A stretch of 64,000 bases of DNA, taken from positions 62,001 to 126,000 of IMG/VR virus record IMGVR_UViG_3300031239_000001; one strand, written 5' to 3'. Source of the stretch: a virus. How positions within the stretch are numbered: position 1 is the first letter of the stretch; every line of letters starts with the position of its first letter. Made by a program: the position numbers and the translations under genes. The notes under the pieces are model-generated. The model was given only the letters and a program-made list of their open reading frames with translations. It ran no database searches and was not told where the DNA came from. This document shows positions 1 to 8,308 of the stretch, piece after piece.

Positions 1-2
1 AA

Positions 3-374
3 TTGGTCCAGCAGCTACATAACGCCCAGGTCGAGGTTGCTCGACAGGCTCCCCCAATTGGTGAAGGAGCAACTACGGTTAAGGTCGACCTCGCAAAGGC
101 GATGGAAACGCCTCGTGAGAGAATCAAGCCATGTTTGCCTGAGGGGTATCGGTACCCCCAGAAATACGAGTTTGGCACACGCACCGAAGGGTTGTCGGCT
201 GAGTGTGTCGCCGTCGGGGAGCACATCAACGAACAGAAGTTCAAGGCCACCCCTATCGAGGAGAAGGTCGAAAGTTTGACGGCCCAAGTGGCGATGTTGA
301 GTCAACGGGTAGCAGATTTGACGGTGTTTGTGGCCAAGATCAATCACAATAACAACAAAAAGGAGACCGAATAA
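3..374 (+). CDS. Hypothetical coiled-coil protein, 5' end cut by window edge
   Basis: The reading frame is open to the left edge of the window, so the true start is probably upstream; the TTG at position 3 is only the first possible initiator. The last 40 residues (KVESLTAQVAMLSQRVADL...) have heptad spacing and look like a short coiled coil, followed by a polar NHNNNKKE tail. The stop codon TAA overlaps the ATG of the next gene by one base, so the two are probably translationally coupled. No family is recognised. Confidence 0.6.
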   Translation: MVQQLHNAQVEVARQAPPIGEGATTVKVDLAKAMETPRERIKPCLPEGYRYPQKYEFGTRTEGLSAECVAVGEHINEQKFKATPIEEKVESLTAQVAMLSQRVADLTVFVAKINHNNNKKETE

Positions 375-1021
375 TGTCCGCAGGTTCCAGTATGCGTCGT
401 GGGGTCGAGGCCGCCCAGAATCAGGCCCTCAAGAAGCCGTCCGCAGTCGAGCGTCTTGACAATCTCGAAGCCGCTTTCAAGCAGCTCGTGGAGTCCATCA
501 ACGAGAACTTCAAGGCAGACCGTCAGGTTCGCGAGTCCATCGTGAAGACCCTTAATGCGGTCACCGATTTGGTGGGCGAGGAAAAGGTTCAGGCTAAGCT
601 CCAGGAGCGCGACCTGGCAGAGCTGGAGAAGCGGGCTGACGATGCCGAGCAAGCGCTCGACAAGCTGGTGACCGACGGCCGAGTCGTCGAGTCTCTGTCG
701 TTCTCGGACAAGACGGTTGTCATCAAGGTTCGGCAGCTGAAGGACGGCGTGGTGATGCCTCCTCGCCACCTGATTCTCCCCCCAGACGGACTCACCGAAG
801 AGGTCCGCAACCTTCTCCCCGGCACCTCTGCTGGAGAGTCTCTGAGCCTGGCTGACGGAACCACGGTCGAGATCCTGGCCCTGTTCGAGGCCGTTGAGGT
901 TCCCGCTGAGACTCCCGTCGAGGTTGCTCACCCGGACGCGATTATCCCGCCGGCTGTCGGGACTACCGATTTTGTGGAGGTCAAGGCCCCGATTGAGGTT
1001 ACGGAAGTAAAGGCGGAATAG
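374..1021 (+). CDS. Hypothetical protein with coiled coil and acidic Val/Glu-rich tail
   Basis: The 215-residue product has a helical, charged first half, including a likely coiled coil around residues 75-100 (LQERDLAELEKRADDAEQAL). A more globular middle section follows, and the last 60 residues are rich in Val, Glu and Pro. The start ATG overlaps the upstream stop (TAATG). It sits directly upstream of the metallophosphoesterase gene in the same unit. No family is recognised. Confidence 0.7.
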   Translation: MSAGSSMRRGVEAAQNQALKKPSAVERLDNLEAAFKQLVESINENFKADRQVRESIVKTLNAVTDLVGEEKVQAKLQERDLAELEKRADDAEQALDKLVTDGRVVESLSFSDKTVVIKVRQLKDGVVMPPRHLILPPDGLTEEVRNLLPGTSAGESLSLADGTTVEILALFEAVEVPAETPVEVAHPDAIIPPAVGTTDFVEVKAPIEVTEVKAE

Positions 1022-1023
1022 TC

Positions 1024-2580
1024 TTGGCCGGGACCAAGAAGCCACAGCGCGCGCCTGAGTGTCCGCGCTGTGGTAAGGTCATGGGCAAGAACGGGTTCGA
1101 GAGGGACGGGAAACAGAAGTGGAGGTGCTTCAAGGGTTCCAATTCTGGAGACGGCGCTAGAGGCGAAATCTGCTATTCTGGCGTCAATGTGGCGGCTGAC
1201 GATCCCAAGAAAGCTCCTGCGGACTTCAAGCTGCAACTGTCGGGGAATTTGTTTGTCATTACGGGTGCCCAAAATGGCACCCCTGTGGTCGGAGAGTTCC
1301 TAGAAACTTTGAAGGTCGTGGCCGGCGCTCGGAAGGCCCAGCTGGTGGTCGTTCCGATGCGATATCGAAACCCGACGTCTACTTGGACAGCTTCCCAGGC
1401 TGGAGACGAAGTGTGGGCCGAAGAGGTTATTCCTTACTTGTGCAACCAGCGCCGCGTTTTAAGCAAGCACTTGGTTTTGCTGGGGGACGCAAAGGTGCAG
1501 CCTACGGCGACGGACCCTACTGCGGGCTTTGACGGCGTCACAGGAGAGAAATCGGCCATCCTGGCTCACACCAAGGTGGCTCTTCGGTCTGTGCCGCAGT
1601 TGGCAAGCCATGGTGGCCCCAAAATCATGGTCACGACTGGCTCTGTCACCAGAGCCAACTACACAGACAGCCGCGCCGGGGCCCTTGGAGAGTTCCACCA
1701 TAGCCTGGCCGCCGTTATCGTAGAGATCACCGGGTCAGGCGGGTTTCACATCAGGCACCTTCACTGGGACCCTAAGCGGAAATCGGTCGTTGACCTGGAC
1801 GTGGAATACTTTGCCAGTGGGAAAGTCACGAAAGCCCCTCGGGCTCTCGCTTTGATATGCGGCGATCTGCACGTTGGCTCTGTTGACCCAGGCGTGGAGA
1901 AGGCCACCTTCGGAAAAGGAGGCATGATGGAGCGTCTCCGACCTCTAAACCTCGTCCTTCACGACACCTTTGATGGGATTAGCGTCAACCCTCACATGGT
2001 CAATCCTTTTGAGAAGCTGCGGAGGCAAAATTCTAAGCTCTCCAACGTTCGAGAGGAAGTCCAACGGTGTATTTCATACGTTCGCGAAGTCACGCCCGAA
2101 GACTGTACGGCAGTCGCTGTGGCAAGCAATCATGATTCGTTCCTGTCTAGGTGGGTCGCGACTAACGACTGGCGCACGGACCCAGAGAACGCTGAATACT
2201 ACCTGGAATTGGCACACAAGATGGTGAAGCGGGGTACCGGGAACGCTGTAGCGATTGCCTTTGAAGGCTCAGGAATTCACATACTGTCTCCGGACGAGTC
2301 TTTCCGCCTTGCAGGAATCGAGCTAGGGATGCACGGCCATTTGGGCCCAAATGGCGCCAAGGGGTCTCTGAAGAATCTTTCGAAGATCGCCCAGAAGTCG
2401 GTAACAGGCCACTCTCATACGGCCGGCATCATTGGTGGAGCGATCGCGGTGGGAACCTCCACGACATTGAGACTTGGCTATAACGTGGGTCCTTCTTCTT
2501 GGGGACAGGCCCATTGTTTGCTGTTGGCGAACGGCAAGAGGCAGCTCGTTTTCATCGTCGATGGTAAGTGGCGTATTTGA
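1024..2580 (+). CDS. Zinc-ribbon and calcineurin-like metallophosphoesterase fusion protein
   Basis: The 518-residue protein starts at a TTG two bases after the upstream stop, with AGG-rich sequence about 10 nt upstream. Residues 12-40 hold a CPRCG...KWRCF pattern like a zinc ribbon. The second half carries the metal-binding motifs of the calcineurin-like phosphoesterase fold: GDLHVG near 280, SNHD (the usual GNHD) near 368, a His-rich GMHGHLG near 437 and GHSH near 462. That fold includes the Mre11/SbcD nucleases and phage nucleases such as T5 A1. I infer a nuclease or phosphatase acting on DNA; the substrate is unknown. The zinc ribbon could target it to nucleic acid or to a partner. Confidence 0.75.
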   Translation: MAGTKKPQRAPECPRCGKVMGKNGFERDGKQKWRCFKGSNSGDGARGEICYSGVNVAADDPKKAPADFKLQLSGNLFVITGAQNGTPVVGEFLETLKVVAGARKAQLVVVPMRYRNPTSTWTASQAGDEVWAEEVIPYLCNQRRVLSKHLVLLGDAKVQPTATDPTAGFDGVTGEKSAILAHTKVALRSVPQLASHGGPKIMVTTGSVTRANYTDSRAGALGEFHHSLAAVIVEITGSGGFHIRHLHWDPKRKSVVDLDVEYFASGKVTKAPRALALICGDLHVGSVDPGVEKATFGKGGMMERLRPLNLVLHDTFDGISVNPHMVNPFEKLRRQNSKLSNVREEVQRCISYVREVTPEDCTAVAVASNHDSFLSRWVATNDWRTDPENAEYYLELAHKMVKRGTGNAVAIAFEGSGIHILSPDESFRLAGIELGMHGHLGPNGAKGSLKNLSKIAQKSVTGHSHTAGIIGGAIAVGTSTTLRLGYNVGPSSWGQAHCLLLANGKRQLVFIVDGKWRI

Positions 2581-2611
2581 AACGCCCCAGTTGCGTGTCC
2601 GAAACCGCCCG

Positions 2612-2640
2612 TTGCGTAAACTACCCAGCTCTGCTATACT
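2612..2640 (+). promoter_or_regulatory. Sigma70-like promoter giving a probable leaderless mRNA
   Basis: TTGCGT at 2612-2617 and TATACT at 2635-2640 are separated by 17 nt. The GTG start of the next gene lies only 6 nt after the -10 box, so transcription should begin at or next to the start codon. No Shine-Dalgarno sequence can fit. The 66-bp gap here is the longest break in the first 18 kb. Confidence 0.65.
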
Positions 2641-2646
2641 TATCCG

Positions 2647-3039
2647 GTGATTGCAGAAGCTGAGCTTGTAGAAGGTATCAAAAAGACGTACGCAACGATA
2701 CAGACGTTGTCGTCGAAGCTTGACCGCAGCCGGGCTGTTCTTACCAAACACGGAGCGATTTTACTGTCCGCCGAGGCTAATTTGGCGTCGGTAAAAAGTG
2801 ACGCACGCGAGACACTCAACTCGGAGGTCATAGACCTGGGGCGCTACAAAAGTTGCCGCAAGCAAATTGCGGATATAGGTGCCTTCATCGACGAAATCCG
2901 AATCAATATCGGCAACGCTGCAGTCGAGGTGGAAGGCACCAGACAACAACTGGAGGGCGCCAAAGCTCTGTATTCTGAGTTGGTGAAAACCTTAGAGAAC
3001 CCAAAACTTGCGACCGTACTTCCGATGGAGCGTCCATGA
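2647..3039 (+). CDS. Hypothetical coiled-coil protein
   Basis: The 130-residue product is almost wholly helical and charged, with heptad-like spacing through residues 5-60 and 80-118, so a coiled coil is likely. It starts with GTG directly downstream of a strong -10 box and has no other convincing start for 20 codons (the next candidate is a TTG at 2707). It is the first gene of the unit that leads into the DNA polymerase genes. Its stop overlaps the next ATG (ATGA). The function is unknown. Confidence 0.7.
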   Translation: MIAEAELVEGIKKTYATIQTLSSKLDRSRAVLTKHGAILLSAEANLASVKSDARETLNSEVIDLGRYKSCRKQIADIGAFIDEIRINIGNAAVEVEGTRQQLEGAKALYSELVKTLENPKLATVLPMERP

Positions 3040-3236
3040 GCGATGAGCGTCTAACTGCAGATCCCGATTTCATCTTGTTGAAGCGTTTCGGATACAGCAT
3101 TCAAAAGCTTGAACAGAGATACCCGGACGGCTGTCCGGCGCATATCATCGCCCCGGCGCTGGGCCTCACCGAGGAAGAGCTTGTGGCCAAACACGAAGAG
3201 ATCGTCGTCAAGCTTCGCGCCCTGATGGGAGCATAA
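3036..3236 (+). CDS. Small hypothetical protein, possible helix-turn-helix
   Basis: The product is 66 residues. The central part (CPAHIIAPALGLTEEELVAKHEEIV) could form a helix-turn-helix of the sigma-region-4 kind, but this is only a pattern impression. The gene overlaps both neighbours (ATGA at its start, TAATG at its end) and lies immediately before the polymerase, so its expression is coupled to replication genes. Confidence 0.65.
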   Translation: MSDERLTADPDFILLKRFGYSIQKLEQRYPDGCPAHIIAPALGLTEEELVAKHEEIVVKLRALMGA

Positions 3237-5032
3237 TGAGCTTCAAGGCGTTTTCGACTCCACACTGTCACCCCCTTTCTCTCGACTCTGGAGCCACCCC
3301 TGCTGCGTTTGCAAAGCGTGAAGTGGAGCTAGGCTCCGGAAGTATCACCTGCACCGATCACGGGTCACTGGCAGCAGCTTATGAGGTCACGAAGCTTGCC
3401 AAGAAGCACAACCTGCTGCCCTGTGTGGGGCTCGAAGCGTACGTGCGTGACGACAATTGCCCAATCCTTGGGAGCCTTGGGGTCGCAAAGACAGACACTA
3501 TCCCCAAAGGAATGGACAAGGAGGCCTGGCTTGCCGAACATCCTGACGGTTCGTACTTCGAGTATTCCAAATACCAACACCTGACCCTGGGGTTTCGGGA
3601 CTACGCCGCGTACCTTACCGGCGTTCGCCTGCTGTCTGACGCCGACGCCCGAGCCGAGCGGCATGGGTCCGAGCTGAAGCCATTGTTCGCCTGGGACCAA
3701 ATCGAAGAGCTGGCCTCAAAAAATGTAACGGCGACTTCGTCCTGTTTGATAGGGATGGTTGGGCGCTTTCTGTTGGAGCACAACAACGAGGACGCGGCAG
3801 AGGCATACTTCGATCGACTCAATCACTTGTTCAAGGGCCGATTCTACGTGGAGGTCTTCCCTCACGAGTGTACCCACAACTGGACCAACAAGGTGTTTTT
3901 GGAAGTGGAGGCTCCCGAGGGGAAGCGTCGCCTCCCTTTCCATACCGGGAAGAAGCTGCGTACCAACAGAAACGAGCCCAAGGGCATTTCTGCAGAGGAC
4001 CTGGCAGCGGTGTTCAAAGGTGGTGGTTACCAGACCCTGCATGAGATTTGCCACTACCGGAAGTGGGAAGCCCTCCCGGCTCCTGTGAAATTGTTGAGCG
4101 TCGAGCGTATCGAGGGCTTCATCGAGAATGAATGCGACCCTTACGGGAATACGGACGTCCAGATCAACGTCAACAAATTCGTCCTTAGGCTTGCAGAGAA
4201 GTACAACGTGCCGGTTCTGCCTTCTGACGATAGCCACCTCGCGACACCTGACGAGAAGAGCGTCCAGGACGTTCGTTTAGCGCAGCAGGGCGATTGGCGC
4301 TTTCACAAGGCGTACTATCGGATGTCGTCTGACGACGCTTACCCTTATTTTAGGGACAAATTGGGTATCTCGCCCAAACAGTTTGAGAGTTGGATTGACA
4401 ACTCCCACGAGTGGGCCCAGGGGTTCAAGGGGTTCAAGTTCGACGGAACCCCAAGCCTCCCCAAGAAGTTCTATCCCTCTGACACTCTGGCTCACCTGAA
4501 GGCTTTAATTCAAAAGCATGGGAAGTTCCCACGAGGCGATAAAAGGTACGTGGAGCGTCTCAAAAAAGAAATTGAGATGGTTCACAGGAACGGGAAGATT
4601 GACCTCCTGCCGTACTTCTTCAGCGCAGAGGAGTGTACGCGGCTGTATTCCAATCAGGGCATGCTGACCGGATTTGCTCGTGGCTCTGCAGGGGGTTTGT
4701 TGATTTCGTATCTGCTGGACATCACCCAGCTGGACCCGATTCGGTATGAACTGTCAATGGAGCGTTTTTTGACTACTGACCGTGTTCTGTCGGGGAAGCT
4801 CCCAGACATCGACCAAGACCTTACGTCCCGCGAGCTGTTGGTAGGCCAAGAGACGGAAGTGGTTGAATTTGAAGCAGAGGATGGTACACTCCACATCCTG
4901 CCCGAGTGGTTCAAAGTGGAGACGGACCAGGGGCTAATGACTGTCAGAGAGGCCAAGGAGAAGGACGCGGACGTCTACCCTTGGTGGCTGGAGAAAGAAA
5001 TAGATGAGAATCAGGAAAATCCACCGGGCTAG
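3236..5032 (+). CDS. dnaE: DNA polymerase III alpha subunit, N-terminal half (PHP domain and catalytic DID)
   Basis: The 598-residue protein opens with a PHP domain that keeps metal ligands: H10 and H12 in PHCH, D41-H42 in CTDHG, and the D-S-H triad around residues 332-334. An active PHP nuclease, perhaps for proofreading, is therefore possible. The palm follows (FARGSAGGLLISYLL, then LPDIDQD at 522-528), whose D524 and D526 match the catalytic aspartates of bacterial DnaE. The last 70 residues do not continue as DnaE. They include a stretch (DGTLHILPEWFKV, then TDQGLMTVREA and DADV) resembling the core of a Hint/intein module. The rest of the polymerase is in the next gene, +1 frame, overlapping by 29 nt. 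Confidence 0.88.
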   Translation: MSFKAFSTPHCHPLSLDSGATPAAFAKREVELGSGSITCTDHGSLAAAYEVTKLAKKHNLLPCVGLEAYVRDDNCPILGSLGVAKTDTIPKGMDKEAWLAEHPDGSYFEYSKYQHLTLGFRDYAAYLTGVRLLSDADARAERHGSELKPLFAWDQIEELASKNVTATSSCLIGMVGRFLLEHNNEDAAEAYFDRLNHLFKGRFYVEVFPHECTHNWTNKVFLEVEAPEGKRRLPFHTGKKLRTNRNEPKGISAEDLAAVFKGGGYQTLHEICHYRKWEALPAPVKLLSVERIEGFIENECDPYGNTDVQINVNKFVLRLAEKYNVPVLPSDDSHLATPDEKSVQDVRLAQQGDWRFHKAYYRMSSDDAYPYFRDKLGISPKQFESWIDNSHEWAQGFKGFKFDGTPSLPKKFYPSDTLAHLKALIQKHGKFPRGDKRYVERLKKEIEMVHRNGKIDLLPYFFSAEECTRLYSNQGMLTGFARGSAGGLLISYLLDITQLDPIRYELSMERFLTTDRVLSGKLPDIDQDLTSRELLVGQETEVVEFEAEDGTLHILPEWFKVETDQGLMTVREAKEKDADVYPWWLEKEIDENQENPPG

Positions 5033-7409
5033 TTCCCCGCGCCCTGAAGAAGGAGCTATCAAGCCTTGGTTCCCGGGCTGGTTTCATGAACGCTTCGGGG
5101 ACCATATCGCGCAAATCAGCGTAGACACGACTCTCAAAATGAGGTCGGCCGTGAAGGACGTGTCGCGTGCTAGGCACGGGTATGTGGCCGACGACGTTGA
5201 AAAACTAGCCGCAAAATTCCTGACGCCCCCGATGGGGATTTCGGATCATCGTTTCGCTTTAGGTGACGATAGCGAGGATGAAGGACGAATGCTCGGGTCT
5301 TCTGTGCCAGGGCATGTGGGCAGCGATGCTGCCCTTATCGAGTACATTCGACGCTATCCTGAGGAGTGGGGAGTTGTCCAGAAGGCTTTGGGTTTGCCTC
5401 GCAACAAAGGCAAGCATGCCTCGGCGTACGTTTTGGCTAACCGTCCGATCAAGACATTCATCCCCCTGACGACCGTCACGGGTGAGCAGGTCACAGCGTT
5501 CACGGCGGCCCCTGTCGAGGCGGCTGGCGGAGTTAAGATGGACTATTTGGTGGTCTCCCAAATTAAGGACATCCAAGACGCTATCAGGATTGTTCAAGGA
5601 CGGCATGGAGGTGAGCCGACCACCCAAGTTCTGAACGGGATTCCTGTCCCGCCACAGCGCCTGGTCCCTTTGCCGGCCGGCGGGTATGCAGACATCGCAG
5701 ACCTCCCTCCCGACCCATCTGTGTTCAAAGAGATCGCTCTGAGTCGCACCGATACCGTGTTCCAGTTGAACACCCCGGCAGCAAAGAAATGGCTCGAACA
5801 TTTTTCTCATCAACGCCCCGATGGCTCTTATGTTATCGACAGCGTCAAGGCTATCGCTGACTTTACGGCCCTCGACCGACCGGGACCCCTGGACGCATTC
5901 GTCATCAATCCTGACTGGGACGGGCCGCCCGACCACCAGGACGCGCGACATAACATGCTCGTCGAATATGCTCGCAGAAAGCGTGGGGCGACACCTTCGC
6001 CAGAGATTCAGCCGATCATGGAAAAGATGCTTCCTGAGACGGCGGGCATCTTGATTTATCAGGAGCAGGTCCAGCGGGTGTACCAAGAGCTGACGGGCTG
6101 TACCGGTGTAGAGGCTGAGGGGTTCAGGGCAGCCGTGGCCAAGAAACAAAAGGAAGATGTCGATAAGGCTTACCCGTTTTTTATGGCCGCTGCCGAGAAA
6201 CAGATTGGCAAAGAGAATGCCCAGCAATTGTGGGACGCCATCGAGACGTTCTCCGCCTACGGTTTCAACAAGGCCCACGCTACGGCGTACGCCCTTACTG
6301 CCTATGCCTGTGCGTGGCTTAAGTTCCATTATCCTTTGGAGTGGTGGACGGCGGTCCTGGGCAACGCTACCAAAAAAGCTATCAACGAAAAGTTCTGGCC
6401 CTATTGCCACAAATTCGTTTTGCTACCCGACATCCGGTTGTCGGGGCACGATTGGCAGATAGAGGGCGACAAAATCCGAGCCCCGCTGTCTCTTCTCAAT
6501 GGAGTAGGCGAGAAAGCGTTCGAGCAGCTGTGCAAGTATGCCCCTTACGATTCCATCCTGGATTTCGCCAAGGCGATTAAGAAGCACCAAGACTCCAACC
6601 CGAAGGCGCGCGAACGCAAGGTAAAGGGCGAGGACCGAACAGAGACGGTGGAAGGCCCCGGGCTTTCTTCTATTCATCGTTCGACGGTGTACCGAATGAT
6701 AGTCGCAGGGACCATGTCTTCTCTCTTCCCACAAAATTACACTGTCGGCGAGTGTATCGCCGCGTATGACGCCGCCATGACCGAAGTGTTTGGTAAGAAG
6801 TATACGAAGACCAAGAAGGCCGTGTTCCCCACACTCGACACCTACGGCCGCTATCAAATCAAAAAGGAGGTGCTGCCAACGTATGGCGAAGACCTTCGCG
6901 TTTTGGTAGTGAAGGCCGGCCTTCCTGCGTATCTCAAACTATACGACGGGAAGAGATTGAGATTCAGCTGGGTCAAATGGAGCAGGACGCATTATCGAGA
7001 AATTGAGACCGAAGACCCCGTCATTGGTTGGGAGAGACTGGAGTCCCTCGTGGAGGCAACTACCGTTCCTCCTGGCGGTTTCTCGTGCGCAGTTGTTTGC
7101 TATGTAGACGCACGGGAGTTTATCAATTACGGACCAAACAAATCTAAGAGAGGTTTGAAGTTGCATGTAGACGTGGGAGGTGGTAGACTGGAGTCTGTCT
7201 TGTGGCCCAGAGGCGATAAGGGCCTGCCGCCGGGAGCCAATAATCTTGAGCCCGGCTGCATAGCGGTTCTTGCTCTCGAACGGAACGACTCCACGAGGGG
7301 GTTCAACGTGAGAGCTTTTGAAGTAATTCGTGCACCACAAAAACTGAAGGAGGAAGATGTCGACGCCAAAGATAGCGGACCTGCTGACCACAATCCAGCA
7401 AGCAAATAA
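5004..7409 (+). CDS. dnaE: DNA polymerase III alpha subunit, C-terminal half (palm/fingers, HhH, OB fold)
   Basis: The 801-residue protein resumes DnaE just after the catalytic DID of the preceding gene. FGDHIAQISVDTTLKM and AVKDVSRA match the region that normally follows directly in one chain. Further DnaE hallmarks are VFQLNTPAAKKWL, DRPGPLD, GILIYQEQVQRVY, AYGFNKAHATAYALTAY and LNGVGEKAFEQL. The C terminus (CAVVCYVDAREF...ESVLWP) looks like the OB domain. ATG 5004 follows an in-frame TAG and has GGAG 10 nt upstream, so separate, coupled translation is the simplest reading; +1 frameshifting inside 5004-5029 is the alternative. Together the two genes give about 1,400 residues, longer than E. 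coli DnaE. No clamp or clamp loader is recognised here. Confidence 0.88.
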   Translation: MRIRKIHRASSPRPEEGAIKPWFPGWFHERFGDHIAQISVDTTLKMRSAVKDVSRARHGYVADDVEKLAAKFLTPPMGISDHRFALGDDSEDEGRMLGSSVPGHVGSDAALIEYIRRYPEEWGVVQKALGLPRNKGKHASAYVLANRPIKTFIPLTTVTGEQVTAFTAAPVEAAGGVKMDYLVVSQIKDIQDAIRIVQGRHGGEPTTQVLNGIPVPPQRLVPLPAGGYADIADLPPDPSVFKEIALSRTDTVFQLNTPAAKKWLEHFSHQRPDGSYVIDSVKAIADFTALDRPGPLDAFVINPDWDGPPDHQDARHNMLVEYARRKRGATPSPEIQPIMEKMLPETAGILIYQEQVQRVYQELTGCTGVEAEGFRAAVAKKQKEDVDKAYPFFMAAAEKQIGKENAQQLWDAIETFSAYGFNKAHATAYALTAYACAWLKFHYPLEWWTAVLGNATKKAINEKFWPYCHKFVLLPDIRLSGHDWQIEGDKIRAPLSLLNGVGEKAFEQLCKYAPYDSILDFAKAIKKHQDSNPKARERKVKGEDRTETVEGPGLSSIHRSTVYRMIVAGTMSSLFPQNYTVGECIAAYDAAMTEVFGKKYTKTKKAVFPTLDTYGRYQIKKEVLPTYGEDLRVLVVKAGLPAYLKLYDGKRLRFSWVKWSRTHYREIETEDPVIGWERLESLVEATTVPPGGFSCAVVCYVDAREFINYGPNKSKRGLKLHVDVGGGRLESVLWPRGDKGLPPGANNLEPGCIAVLALERNDSTRGFNVRAFEVIRAPQKLKEEDVDAKDSGPADHNPASK

Positions 7410-8055
7410 TACGATTGCAACTCCGGTAGAGACGGTTCACCGGACCATCGCTGCTGGCCACCAGATGCGGCAGCAGGACGCCCGGGATGCGCTCCCGGGG
7501 CTCAAGAAGCAGCTGACCGAGCTAACCGTTCCGGAGCGTCTGTTCGCTCTTTATGCTACCGGGTCGACCGCTGGCACCGAGGCTTTTCTGTCGGCCAACG
7601 GCGGAGTGGTGCTGTCAGTCGACCGTTTCTGGCTCGACCTGGCCGACCAGGTGCAGCTGGGCCCGGACCACATGGTCCGCACCACCGAGCACTTCATTTT
7701 GTTCCGGGCTCTGGAGAACAAGGGCAAGGACCTGGAGATCGGGAAGACAACCGTGCCCGATTACCGAGAAGCAATCTGTAACACGCTACCGGAGCTGGCA
7801 GCATGGGTTCGTGACCGTGCTCTTTCTGCCGGCAATACGGCGCACAACTATCAATTCCTCTTGAATCAAATCTTGGAGCAGGTCATCGCAGGCGATATCG
7901 ACGGTAAGAAAATTCCGGTACTCATCGTAGGCAATACTTCACCCCAGGAACAAGCATCTCTTTCATCTCTCTTCGCAAAGACGGGGGCTCATCATTTCGA
8001 TGAGGACTTCGTCCCCAAACTTAACACCATCACAGACCTCTTTCGCAAACTGTAA
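7357..8055 (+). CDS. Hypothetical protein downstream of the polymerase
   Basis: The 232-residue, mostly helical protein starts at an ATG inside the end of the polymerase gene, preceded by a good Shine-Dalgarno (AAGGAGG). The N-terminal 60 residues are polar and helical; the C-terminal part (IPVLIVGNTSPQEQASL) looks globular. No family is recognised. Position between polymerase and the likely ssDNA-binding protein suggests a replication accessory role, which is inference only. Confidence 0.75.
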   Translation: MSTPKIADLLTTIQQANNTIATPVETVHRTIAAGHQMRQQDARDALPGLKKQLTELTVPERLFALYATGSTAGTEAFLSANGGVVLSVDRFWLDLADQVQLGPDHMVRTTEHFILFRALENKGKDLEIGKTTVPDYREAICNTLPELAAWVRDRALSAGNTAHNYQFLLNQILEQVIAGDIDGKKIPVLIVGNTSPQEQASLSSLFAKTGAHHFDEDFVPKLNTITDLFRKL

Positions 8056-8063
8056 AGCCCACA

Positions 8064-8270
8064 ATGCCGTCGTCCATTAACGATGATGAAACCTACAAAC
8101 GCCTTCGCGAGAGAGAGGTTTCTCTAGGCAAGCAAAAGCTCAAACTTATGCGCTCGCTGGCCACGCTGGCTGGCGCTCGTCAAGCTATGGAGAACCTATC
8201 CCCAGACCTTGAGAAGGCCAGAAAAGATGTCTTTGATTACACCTACCTGTTCAACAACTACAACGAATAA
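8064..8270 (+). CDS. Small hypothetical helical protein
   Basis: The product has 68 residues, is highly charged, and is predicted helical with a heptad pattern (YKRLREREVSLGKQKLKLM). It starts 8 nt after the previous stop. A 38-nt gap with an AAAGGAA ribosome site follows before the next gene. No function can be assigned. Confidence 0.6.
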   Translation: MPSSINDDETYKRLREREVSLGKQKLKLMRSLATLAGARQAMENLSPDLEKARKDVFDYTYLFNNYNE

Positions 8271-8308
8271 CTCTCTTCGCAAACGTCCCGAAAACTGAAA
8301 GGAAACAC

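Noticed and set aside
5004-5032. Programmed frameshift joining the polymerase halves
   Set aside because: No clear slippery sequence or stimulatory hairpin in the 29-nt overlap, and the second gene has its own ATG and GGAG. Kept only as an alternative.
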